A stretch of 64,000 nucleotides of DNA, taken from NCBI GenBank assembly GCA_025345505.1, contig JANVCC010000049.1, positions 8,384,335 through 8,448,334 of the forward strand, written 5' to 3'. The stretch's first letter is position 1, and each line of letters begins with the position of its first letter. This DNA is from Todiramphus chloris collaris (Eukaryota; Chordata; Aves; Coraciiformes; Alcedinidae). Below are positions 24,001-35,268 of this stretch, piece by piece. The notes beneath the pieces were generated by a model. The model saw nothing but the letters and a program-made list of their open reading frames with translations, was not told the DNA's origin and ran no database searches. A program made the translations under genes and the position numbers.

Positions 24001-26924
24001 CTATCAGCTTCTGTGGTGTCTCACCTTGTCTCCAGCATCATACCCTCATGACATGGAGAGATGTTTCACTTAGAAGACAGCAAACCAAGATCACAACAAG
24101 TTTGAGGCTAGAACATCCAGCCTGCTTTGCACTCAGAGGAAGCAAAAGGCAAAATCCTTAAATAAACTTCAGTAAAAGACTTCAGACCTATAATTAAATA
24201 CTGAACCAGCCTTGATTTGTTCTACTATACCACAGTGAAACTCTTGTAAGTCATAAGGGATGGTCTGAGATGTCCATGGTAGTTACAGTCTCTTCCTCTG
24301 TAAAGGCTGTGAGTGATGCATTTATAGAGTGTAGCAATCTGGTTGATGCCAGTATGGCAATCCCTGAGCTGGCAGGCTGCAGCTATGGGCTCTCCATCCT
24401 TGAAAAACAGCTGCCCACAGCAGGGCCTGATCCTGTCATGCTCCAGCCCAGATGGTTGCTGTCTTTAACTCAAGCCATGAAGCTCAGTACGGTTTTGTCC
24501 AAGTGCATCCTGGTGTGGTATAACGCTACCACACACTTAAAAGCTGCAAGTGGTGTTAATTTCATCATCATTCTGTGTTTCCACAACAGATGTTGACATT
24601 TCACTGTTTTCCCAGAATTAAATGTCACGTTATTCCCGTTCAAAACTACTATTGAAATGTTCAGGGATTCCATCTGCAGCTGTATTTATAGCTGCCTGCC
24701 TGCCTGCTAAGCCAGCATTTCTAAGCAGGTTTGTAAATGGGCTGCAGTGAGTTTGCATGTGTACTAGAGAGCTACCTAGGTTAATTAATTCCCTTTCCAG
24801 ACATAATAACCTATATCAGTGGGGCAGGTGGAAGGGTAGATTTTCTCTGAAATCAGTAATTATGCACATTGTGGGACCAACTTTTGGATTTCTGCTGTTG
24901 TTGCAATGTGTAAAACAAGAAGCAGCATTCAAGGAAAAGGTGATGGGGGATGTGAACGATCCAGAAAGGACAGATACGTGATTATCTGCAGCAAATCATA
25001 ATCCAAAATCCAGTGCAGAACGCTGCCACAGCTTTTAATTTTGCACCACTATTCATTGCTCTTGTTGTTTTAATCTCTAGCTCTGTCTCTGAAACTACTT
25101 CTCTGCTCTCGTCGGCTATTGAAGCACTTTGCTTTCAGCTGAGGGGTCAGGTAAATATCTCGTGCATCACCAGACTGGTACACGTGCCACATGCTCAGCA
25201 TTCACCCTCTGATGCCGAGGGCTGCAAACCATCTCATCAGACGCAAGCTCTTCTTTGCTAAGCTGTAGAATATTTTTTCAGGGCATCTTGCCCTGCTGCC
25301 TGGCTGAGGAGTAAATGTTAGTGAGTGGTTTGGGGGAGACACAGCAGGGAAGTGGGATGGAGGGGGTTTCTTCTCGTACACAGCCCCCAACCTGCTCTGA
25401 CTGCTCAGCCCCTGGCATCACTGTGCTGGTGACAGAGCAGTTATGCTGGGTGGCTTCGGGTGGCTCCAGTGATGGCAAAGGTGCCATGCTTCAGGATTTA
25501 GGGTGACCAAAGATGCAGGCGGTGTTAGTGCTGTGCTCGATGGCTTTAGCTGTTGTGGAGTGTGTGTATCCTGTGGTTTGTCAGGCTAAAAGGCAAAGGT
25601 AGTGTTTTCTTCTGGGGTGATTTGCTCTTCACATCCTGCACCTTTCTAGAGAAAAATCCTGGATGCAGAGGGGCAGGAGAAGCGTGACCAAAGGCACTGG
25701 TTTGCAGAACCTGTGAAGCAGAGGAAGGAAGGCTAAGTTTTGGAGCAGGGAACATTGAGGGAAAGAGGTGGGCAGGCAAACCCTGGGGTCTCTACCTTGT
25801 AACAGTTTCAGATTGAATGCAGATGCCTCCAGAACAATAGAGATGAGCAAGGGGCAGAGGCAACAGGAGGCAATTTGGAGCTGTACTGTAAAGGAGAGCA
25901 GGTAATCCACCCAGTGCTTCTGATCTTGGAGATTATGAATTAATCATAATGCCCAAAAAAGGCCTCGGGTGATTACAAATGCTGCCAGAAGAGAGACAAG
26001 CTTCCTTGGCTGGTCTCAGCCCAATGGTGCCATGAAATCACTTGCAGCTCAGCCAGTTCACACCTGCCACGACCTGGGTTACCTTTTAAATGATAAAGTG
26101 GAAAATGTCCCTTTTTTGGGGAGTGACAGTTTTTGGTGAGTGTGCTGCTTTCAGCTGTATGAGGAACTGTTGAGATTTTCAGTCAGAAGCTCAGAGAATC
26201 CCTAGTTCTGGAGAGTCTGAAAATGAACAAAGATGGGTAATAAGAAATAATCTGAAGAGGTTTTATTATTATTACATTCAGTGGTAGGGTTGTCTCTTTA
26301 ATGCTTTATATGTTTTTTCCACACTAGATATTATTATTATTAGAGCTTATATTACACAGTAAAAAGCTATTAGTTTTCTCAAAAGATTGTCGATTTTCTT
26401 TCCAAATTGCTAAATTACTTTTTCAATTTTATGGGAATGCTTTTTCATTTGTGCAAAATCCTGTGCTCAGAGGGTTAGGCCAATCTCATCATGCAAGACT
26501 ATTAGGTGAACTAATTGGATCTGTCTTACTTGTACATTTCTATCAGGAATATCTAATAAATGTGGAAATCCATTTGGCAATGAAGATGGCATCTTCATGT
26601 TCTCAGGACCTTGGAGATATCTGGTGTTGCAGCTGTAGCCTGAACACAGCCAGTGGGAATGAGCTGCTTTCCCATTGGCAGCTTTCTCAAAGCCTTTTTC
26701 CAAGGTATGAACCCGACCATCTTCATGATTGTCAGAAGTTGCTAAATGATGCAGTTTCTCTGTGGTATTTAATCGATGCTAATCCCGGGAGGATGCAGGA
26801 ACATCTCTCGCATGGCCCATTTGGGCTGTCATCGAAGTAGGTGTGAGGGTGACCTCAGTACTGTAATTGCTGATCCTCTTCAGTGTACTTTTGAATTTAT
26901 CTTCTCACTATCCCAGCTAAGCAG

Positions 26925-27005
26925 AGGAAAACCATTATCCCCATGTTGCAAGTGGAAAGGTGTGAGAGCGAGGCAACGAAGGAGCTCCCAAGGTCGGCTG
27001 GTCTG
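26925..27005 (+). mobile_element. Possible ancient MIR-type SINE remnant
   Basis: CCATTATCCCCATGTTGCAAG resembles the MIR core block (ATTATCCCCATTTTACAGATG). About 40 bases later, CTCCCAAGGTC resembles the following MIR block CTTGCCCAAGGTCA. Order and spacing are roughly right, but the intervening sequence has diverged heavily. Judged by eye, so tentative. Confidence 0.35.
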
Positions 27006-30000
27006 AAGGCATTTGAGAAGGAGCTACCGCACCCTACATCCCAACACTTAAGTGTTCACCTCTGCTCCACATTTTCCCTCCTGTAACACTGCATGGCCAA
27101 TGCTTAACATACTTACACAAGACTATCAGTGGCTTCTTTTGTAATGAAGTTTTTAACTTCTAAGACTCCTGCCTGGGTTCAACCAGGGGTTTGCACACAG
27201 GTCTGCTTTTAATGGCATGGCTTTGTAGTCTGGAGTTAAGACATTTTGCTGAATGGGTCCCGAAAGGTCAGATGCTGCCAGCCAATTTGCATTAGTGCTG
27301 TGCTCACAGTGGGGCCCGGGACTGCTCTGTGGCAGGATTTCTGTTTAACACCGTGCCCTGTGCGTGAGAATTGGTCTGCCTTCCCTCCTCACTTGGGAAT
27401 GCCTCGCCTGGCAGGAACTCTGCAGAGCAAAGTGAACCTTTCATGCATTTGCAAGATGCTTGCACTAGCAGAGTCTACTGGTTCAGTGCTTTGTATCAGG
27501 AAATGATGAGGTGTTTTGCTGTTAAATTGAATGCACTTTCTTGTTGAGTCAGGGTCTTGCTTTCCAGGGGAAGCTGAACCAAACCCCTCCCCTCCAATAC
27601 TTTGTGAGTACTAAATACTGGTCACTGGCAGCATTGGTACAGCTCAGTACAATGCTCAGCAACTCTCATTTGTGACAACAGTTTCTTGCAGAGCCAAACC
27701 TCTCTGTCCCTAAGTTCTTCCTGCTTAACCTTGCTCAGGTCACGAAAGAGGACAGATCCCTGAAGGGCAGTGGGTAAGACCTGAATGCTGCTTGCTCTGT
27801 TTTGCCAAGATCAGCAGGACATTTACTGCTGGCCTCAGAGAAGGTGCAACAAGAGAAAGAGTGGCACCAGGAGGAAAAAATCACTTGGTGTTAAGCATGT
27901 ATTGTTTAAATTATTCAGTTTCTCCTAAACCAGCCCATTGAATAATACATTGCGGTCACTTTTATTTCTAAATGCTTGCACTTAAACTGAGGTTAAAATG
28001 AAGTCCTAAAATGCCCCCTGCACTCGGGTTGCTCTGGAGATGCCCACCAAACAGTGCTTTGGTCCCAGCAGCACTCTTCCTGTTCCGCGTTTTAAGGCTC
28101 TGGATCCTGTGTTTGGGCAGTGCCAGCTCCCAGCACTTCCCAGTCATGTTCCCTGTACCTCCTGTATCATGAGACTGATTTTAACAACCCCAAAAGCACT
28201 AAAAATAACAAGTTCTGGCTTGTTTCTGTTTGCTTTCTCCATTGTTGGCCAAGACCTCTGTCAATAGCTTTACTCCTTGACTCAAGTGGAGTTTTGACCT
28301 AATTGCACTAATCCTTGTGTTTATGAAAAACCTCTGAAGTGCCCTACACCAGAGTCACAAAATGGAGTGGTGATGGAGCACAGCAGCTTGTTCTTCCCTT
28401 CCCATTCTGTCCCCAAAACATGCACGCATAGAGAGATTTCTGTACTTGAGGAGATTTTCTGCTTGACTCCTGTATCTCAGGTGTGGGCTTTTCACTCTTA
28501 TTGGAAGGACAGAGGGAGTCAGGAGAAAGTGTCTCTTCTTCACACTTACCTGCTCCTCAATTTCTGCTTAATGTTTGATAGTAATAATATAAACAAAACT
28601 CCAACCCCCCAAAGAGCTGTTTGAGAGGCCTGACATTTGTGCTTTATGTGTAGGAATGATTTAGCATTTAAAACCAAAATAAATCTCTCTATGTAAGGTG
28701 GTTCATTATTCTAACTAATTGGAAATGAGACGAATGTGGACGTCTCGTAAGGCTCCTTCTCAAAGAAAACTTCCCTTCTGTCGATACGCTGTCCTCCTCC
28801 GCGGAGGAGTGAAACCTGGCTGAGTGTTCAGCAGGATAATTAGTTGTTTGGGAAATGCCTTCAAATGTGCAAGTGTTAAATCTTACTGTTTGTTTGGGGG
28901 TTTTTTATTAGATCAGTTGGCTTGTGCAAGAAGGATGCAATCTTAATAGCCAAGCCCTCTGAGATCTAGTAATACCCTCGCAGATGCAAGCAGCAAGCGA
29001 GGATGCTGATAAAGAGAAGCCAAATACATGCTGAGCTCTGACTCCAGCCAGCCAGGAGGAGCACTCGGATAGCTTCTTGTGTAGCTGCTGCTGGCATCAC
29101 CTCTGGAAGGGTCAGGCCTGGAATGTAGCTGAAAAAAATTAATCAGTGCAAGGTCATGGTCTCCCAATATGATGGTATGGAGCTGGGACAAAGGAGGAGG
29201 GAGCTGCACAGCGTATGGGACCCTCACCTCCCAGGCAGGGAAGGGCTCTGGAGCACAGCTGGCCATGCTTGCCACACACATGGTGTCTGAACTGGGAGAC
29301 CTGAAGAAGTAAAAGCCCCAACAGGCCAATAGAGCCTCTGGGGAACAATAGGCATCTGCAGCAGAGGGGCAGGTGAGTGCTGTGCCCCCTTGTGAGATGA
29401 ACATGCAGCTGGTGAACCTCATGTCACTTTTCCAGCTGCAGGATGGGGCTCACAACACCACGGGTCTGGTGGGGACTTGCAGAAAGCAGCTGTAAAAGCA
29501 GAAGCTCCTTTCGTTTGCAATTTTTTCTCCTTGCCATCGTGTGCGGTGACCTTTCCTTAATGAGAAAGAAGACAGTGAGAAGCCTGGCAGGGAGGGAGGC
29601 AGGGAAGGAAGCACTGGGGGATGTGACCCAGCAAATAACCAGATGTTGTCCATCCTGCTACACAGTGGCTGAACACTGCAGTAGCCCACTGCTGGTCCCA
29701 GAGCCACCCTGTTGTTGGTGGTGGCTCTTCGTGCTGCTTCACATTGCTTTGTTCCAAGGTCTCCTCCCTTGCCAGTGCTCAGTACTTGATGAGGCTGCTC
29801 CAAATTCACTGGCTCCAGCAATGACTCCTGATCTGTGCCAATGAGCAAGTGGAACGTTATGTCCCTACAATTTCTTGAATTATTGGGTATAAAAGTTGCC
29901 ACCAAGTCACACACCCACTCTTTTACCTGTAAAGTAGCATTTGAGGAGCAGTCTAATGCTTCTGACACCTTTGGAAGTGCCTCATTACCATGTGATTGGA

Positions 30001-31038
30001 GACAGCTTCTGCATGAGCCCAGCAGAAATACTCCTCTATTATAGCTCTTCACAGAGTTTTTGCATTTATTATTATACATTAAAGTAATTTAATAAGGCAT
30101 AAATCAAATTTTACTCTGGTGCCCCTGCAAAGGAAAAAAGCACTCCTGGAAAGGCACCTGAATACATTGTGGCCTCCTTTAGAGTGGGAGCAATTTATAT
30201 ACTGGATGTAACTTCTGTTGGTTCTGCTGTAAATCCCATCTCAAAGCTTCTGTGCTCTCTGAATTGTACACTGGGACTTCATCAGTGTGTGCAGCCATGT
30301 GATTCTTACTCAGACCACCTGGTCTGCAAAGATCTAGTCTTCCTTTGCACTCTGACTGCACTGTGCACATCACTTGTTGCTTCAGATGCTTGCAGAGCTC
30401 GCTCTGTGCTGTTGAGCCTGTGCCAGTGCGGGGAACTGGGTGTGCAGAATCTCTCCTGAGTTAAATCCAGAGTGCCTCCCATGCTTGCACCAAAGCAGCC
30501 AATCTGCTCACTCTGTGCAGGGCTGGTTCACAGCAGTGCCCTGGAATTTTACATCCTGTCTCTCTCTGCAAGCAGGATGCCCATGGTGTGACAGCCTTGG
30601 CTTAGTAATTGTCATCAGCGCTTTATTTTCGCAGGTGAATGCTCTGGGTTGATCCCTTCTGGGCTGTCTCCTGGTGGCATCTCTAGTTGATTAATAACCA
30701 GGAGAAGATAAATGAAAATATCAGCTCTAGAAATGCCTGCTCTGTGCTCCCAGCAGAGGCAGCAGTGCACGATGAATAGTTTTCTCCCATCTCTTCTGCT
30801 TTGATTCCCTCTGTAGAGCTGCATCTCAAGTGTTCTCTTGCACTCAGGAGCTCTGCTAGTGTTCAGCCCCAGTCATTGTGAGCTGGAGAAGAGATGGGAA
30901 TTGCAGCTTGGGCGGTGGTGAGGAGTGCTATGAGCATCCTTCCTCCCCAATGGCCATGTCTCATGAGCAGCATACCCCAAACTCCAGCACACTGTGTATT
31001 TCATCCTTTCACACTGTGCTTTGGGTCCTCCAAAGATG

Positions 31039-31061
31039 AGGGGGGGGGTGTGTGTGTGTGT
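31039..31061. repeat. G-run followed by (GT)n
   Basis: A run of nine or ten G is followed directly by about six GT units. A short microsatellite in intergenic DNA with no visible role. Confidence 0.8.
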
Positions 31062-34000
31062 AAATACTTTTGAGCTCCATCTGCTGTGTCTGTGCATTTG
31101 TACAAAGGATGGGAAACTCTTCAGATAACTGGATGGTCAGCTGTATATCTAGCTGCTCCCTGCAAATCCTGTATCATATCACACTTAAGAACTGGTGTGG
31201 AAAGGTTTGGGATTTTGGCTGGGATTTTCTCCCATGAAATATTCTGCAATTTCAGAAAGGTTTCTGTCCTACAGGGGGAGAGAAGACTTTTCAGACTCTG
31301 AAAAAGGGAGAACTCCCCAGGACTGAAGTGTGGAGATTTTTCATGTCCCTGGGAAGCGTTTCTGATGTGAATGTGACTGAAACTGGTACTTACTGACAAA
31401 AAAGTTCCCATTCTCAAGTATCTTATTTTTGGATAGGTAAAGTGATTTGTCCAGGTATTGCTGACATACAGGTCTACTGGCACCTGCAGTGTCTTTACAT
31501 GATGCATCCCTCTGAAGGCTTTGCTGCTTCTGCTGTGTGATCTGCTTCCAACAAACTCCTGAGAGTTAGTGATTTATCAGCCACTGCTTTTTGGGGCGAG
31601 GAAAAAGTGAGTGCTTTATGCATCTGTCAACGTCCCTGCAGGGCACGTGGAATACAAAATCCTGCCAAAAAGGGAGGGATGTCTGCTACCTGGCAATCCA
31701 TCATTTTTCCCAGTGCCCCATGGCAAATGCACTTTTCTTTTTCCCATCAGACACGTGTGAGTACTGTTATACAGAAAAGAGCTTTTCCCTCCTCCTCCTC
31801 CACAAACAGTTATGAAAACCTGAAAATGCAGGTTCTGCAATATGAAGAATAAGATGGAAAGGGTCATTTTGACAGGGAGAAGTCATCATTGCCTGCAGCT
31901 CTTTGTTTCAGCAGGACATGTGATATCTCAAGTGACGCAGCTGGGCCATGGTCAGCACAATGGGATCACATCAGGGATGAGAAACCCAGGTTAAAGATGC
32001 CCATGTAGGCTGACAAGTATGTGTCAAAAATATGCAGATGTGTCAACAGATGCTCCAGGTATTTTGTTTTTTCCCCTGCCTCACGGTGATTTCCTCCACT
32101 ACAGGCATGGCTCAGGTGACCTTGTCCCCTTGGACCTCATCCCTTTGATTGTGGAAGAGTAAGTGAAATGTGTTGATAATCTGGTCAGTGTCTACTGGAG
32201 AGTATGAATCCCTCCCCCACATCTCTCCGTGGTGTTTTAATTGATTCAGGGTTTTCCCAGTGGAGAACTTCATAAGAGCATTTGATAAAATCAGCTACAC
32301 ATGATCCTGCTTCTCATTACTTACAGTCTTGAGGCAGGTAGATGATTAAGTGAAATTTTTATGGTGTGAGCTGTTGTAACAAGGGATATTATCATCCTGG
32401 ATATGAGAGAATGACTTGGCTCTTACTACATCTGCTGGCAGACAACTAACCCAGTGACTTTGCCTCTGATCTTGGAGCAAGTCATCTGCTTTCTCCTCCA
32501 GGAGAAACCTGCACTTGCTACCCTCACCCATGAAAGTCACGTGGACAGGCAGCGCCCAGGAAAATCGCTTCAGACTTTCTTTGGGCTGTGGCAGTCATGA
32601 TGGAGGTGAGAGCATCTGCAATTGTCATCTGGGGAAAGCCTTTGACGGCATGGGGTGGGGAGCATCCTTTGGGCTCAGGCACTTGTTTCTGACATAACTC
32701 CTTGTTAATAAATAAATTTTATTTTTGCAGGGAGTCATTGTCAAAATGATGACAGATCCCACTGTGAAGCCCGATCCAGTAAGGACCAGTACTGCGGTTT
32801 TCTAATTTGGTTTGGAATCTTAAAGCACTCCCTCATCTTAGCAGAGATAACTAAATGCTGCCTATTTGGTGCTGTATGTAATTCTTTGCTATAATGGCAT
32901 GCTTGACAGTAGCTGTGTACTTACCTGGAACAGTAAAAGCCTCCTGTACTTAAATGAAACACACATAGCAGGTTTGAAGATAAACACAGGAGATGTTTGA
33001 ATGCCTTTCAGACAACTGTAATTCAGACCATAAACTTAATATAGATTGCAATAGTGTATATAAAGGAGCGCTTCCAATACCAGCCTTTGTATTCTGCAAT
33101 TGAGTACATTGATTCCTAAAGCAATACTGTACCCAGACTGTTGCATAAACATAACACATCCATCACTGAATCAATGAAGGAGATGCAGAAAAGATACGTT
33201 AACTATACAGTGTGACATGACTGACATGAGCTGAAGTACATGTGGCGATATTTCACGTAAAGAACCATGAGAAATGAAAAACGTAAAGAATGAATCCTCA
33301 TCTGCATCTGTGAGAGCACACCCGCTCTTTGCTCCTCTGAAATCAGGCACGGTTTGCACTGTGGAGCACCTGTGCCTCTGAGCAAAATACAGTCTCTGGA
33401 TTCCTCCAAATTCCTGCAAAGTGGGACTTTTTGCTGCCGGGTTAATGGGACTTTTGTCGGCTCTGCTTACCAGACACAATAAACAGATAATAAATAGTGC
33501 AGTCTGCAGACAGGCTCCGACAATCCATTAACCAACGAGACATGTTGCACATTCCAGCTTATTAGTCTCATATCCATAATATATTTTAACAGTCTCTCCC
33601 TGGCAGGCATTTTCTCAGAACAAACACACAGGTTGGACTTTCATTTTTCATCCCTCTTTAAAATTTCAGAGTGCAAAAGAGCTGGCAGCGAGCCATTAGC
33701 AATGGTTTGATCCCATATTTGCACTGGAAATTGTAAATAGATGATATTTTTTTTTCTCCCCCTGGTCTTGTGCTCACACTTGCTCCCTCGTTGTTTTTCT
33801 CTGCAGAAGCAGCACTGTGCAGGCTGGGGGCAAGCAGTGAGGAGACAGCACTGGTGAGCACTCAGTGAGTGAGGGGTTCCCACCGGCTCTGGCTGGAAAC
33901 TGGTGAGGAAACGGCCTTGGTGGAGCAGTACAACCTGCCCACGCATGGCTCCCTGTTACTGGTGTAGCCCCTCTGGTCATCTGCCCAGTGCTCACCCAGC

Positions 34001-34354
34001 GGCATCTCCGTCCCGTGGGTTCCCCTGGGGACCCAGGGTTACCCAGGGTGCTGGTGCCACCCCAGGGGCCCTGTGCTGAGCACAGCTCTGCTCTCGCTGC
34101 AGTGGTACCAGCTGGAGTTCCACTCTGCCCATTAGCCAAAGGGACATGGGGCTGGCTGTGGTGCCTGTAGCTCAGCTCTGCCTTGCTGCTCAAACTGGGG
34201 ACAGCGAGGGCTGTAGAGACACTCTGCTTATTCATGGCACAGCACAGTGAACTCACACGTATGTGCGCGTGAGAGACCACACACCCTTCACATCCCACAG
34301 CAGTTGCACGCGTGGTGCTGTGCAAGATGCCAGGCTGGGTTATGCGGGTGCTTT

Positions 34355-34782
34355 TCTGGAGAGGGATCTAGAGCACAAGTCCTGTGAGGAGGAGCTGGGG
34401 GAACTGGGGTTGTGTAGCCCGGAAGAAAAGCAGCTCGGGGAGAACTTCCCACTCTCTCACAACTCCCTGAAAGGAGGTTGTAGTGAGGTGGGAGCCGGTC
34501 TGTTCTCCCGAGTAACAAGTGATAGGACAAGAGGAAACGGCCTCAAGTCGCTCCAGGGGAGGTGTAGACCGGCCGTCAGGAACAATTTCTACACTGAACG
34601 GGCTGTGAAGCCCTGGAACAGGCTGCCCGGGGCAAGTGGCGGAGTCCCCGCGGTCCCTGGAGGGGTTTCCCAGCCGTGCAGATGCGGTGCTGAGGGACGT
34701 GACTTAGCGATGCCCTGGCAGCGCCGGGGGAACCGCTGGCCTCGATGATCGGAGCGGTCTCTGCCGACCCAAACCACCCCAG
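34355..34782 (+). mobile_element. CR1 LINE fragment abutting the GPC3 promoter
   Basis: About 430 bases follow the CR1 3' region: a block near GAGCACAAGTCCTGTGAGGA, then a GGAACTGGGGTTGT block, then GGAACAGGCTGCCCGGGG, ending near GATGATCGGAGCGGTCTCTG. It is in + orientation and 5'-truncated, and it lacks the ATTCTATG octamers at its end. It is unusually GC/CpG-rich for a CR1. It ends about 330 bases before the GPC3 start codon, so it forms the upstream flank of the promoter island. Confidence 0.88.
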
Positions 34783-34872
34783 GCTTCGCCCCGCCCCGCC
34801 CCCGGACCCCGCGCGGAGCCGCCTGGCGGGGCAGGTGTGGCGCGCGCGCCGGGCGGGACAGGCGCCGCGAGG

Positions 34873-34968
34873 CCAATTGAGCGCCGTGGCGGTGCCGCGC
34901 GCGCGGCAAGTTTGCTGGTAGCGGGGCGGGGACCAATCAGCTCGGGGGCCGGCCGGGCGAGGGCCAAT
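34873..34968 (+). promoter_or_regulatory. Three CCAAT boxes (NF-Y)
   Basis: GGCCAATTGA, GACCAATCAG and GGCCAATGGG lie on the same strand with CCAAT starts 60 and 31 bases apart. The second and third have good flanks for NF-Y, and the 31-base spacing is close to three helical turns, as in many NF-Y promoters. Some 140-235 bases upstream of the GPC3 ATG. Confidence 0.6.
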
Positions 34969-35070
34969 GGGAGCGCTCTGGGGCGGGGCGGTGAGCGCGG
35001 AGCCGGTCCCCGCGCTTCGGGAGCGCCGCGCGAGGCGCGGGGCTGAGCTCCGCTCCGCCGCCCAGCAGCG

Positions 35071-35091
35071 ATGCCTGTCGGCGGGGTGTAG
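35071..35091 (+). CDS. Short upstream open reading frame in the GPC3 5' leader
   Basis: An ATG at 35071 opens a six-codon frame (MPVGGV) that stops with TAG at 35089-35091, 17 bases before the GPC3 start codon. The context (AGCGATGC) has a G at -3, so initiation is plausible. If the transcript starts upstream of 35071, as the CCAAT positions suggest, ribosomes must scan past or reinitiate after this uORF, which would damp GPC3 translation. There is no evidence that the peptide itself matters. Confidence 0.4.
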   Translation: MPVGGV

Positions 35092-35108
35092 AGGAGCTCC
35101 CCGGGAGG

Positions 35109-35268
35109 ATGTCGGGGAGCGGCGGAGCGCTGCTGCTGCTGCTGGCCGCGCTGCTCGGTGTGCCCGGGGGCGCGCAGCCGGCGGGAGAAGCCGCCTGCCT
35201 CCCGGTCCGCGCCGCCTTCCAGGTGCTGCAGCCCGGAGCCAAGTGGGTCCCCGAGAGCCCTGTGCCAG
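35109..35268 (+). CDS. GPC3: Glypican-3, exon 1 coding part
   Basis: GPC3 is a GPI-anchored heparan sulfate proteoglycan at the cell surface that tunes Hedgehog, Wnt, BMP and FGF signalling and restrains growth. Its loss causes Simpson-Golabi-Behmel overgrowth in humans. This exon encodes 53 codons plus one base. Residues 5-20 form a leucine-rich signal-peptide core (GGALLLLLAALLGVPG), with likely cleavage near residue 22. The mature N-terminus has one cysteine (residue 30) and the block LQPGAKWVPESPVPG, which closely matches GPC3 in mammals (LQPGLKWVPETPVPG). The exon ends CCAG|GTGAGA, phase 1, and joins exon 2 in frame. The start at 35109 (GGAGGATGT) is the only ATG placed ahead of the signal peptide. 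The N-terminus lacks the proline run I recall in human GPC3. Confidence 0.95.

Larger units (their letters stand above)
12020..34354. other. Intergenic DNA between the microRNA cluster and GPC3
   Basis: I recognise no exon, RNA gene or autonomous mobile element in this 22-kb stretch. Open frames are many but short, appear on both strands and have no domain pattern. Visible structure is limited: a GC-richer patch with a duplicated 17-mer (19740-20180), a pyrimidine tract (20286-20317), A/C-rich sequence (20970-21023), a possible MIR remnant (26925-27005), a short G-run/GT repeat (31039-31061) and A-run/C-run tracts. Because it separates a microRNA promoter from a developmental gene promoter, enhancers may be present, but none can be named without alignment. 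Confidence 0.55.

Noticed and set aside
28943-30079. Overlapping antisense frames of 159 and 209 codons
   Set aside because: Mixed composition, no domain, competing frames on the opposite strand and no promoter or splice signals.
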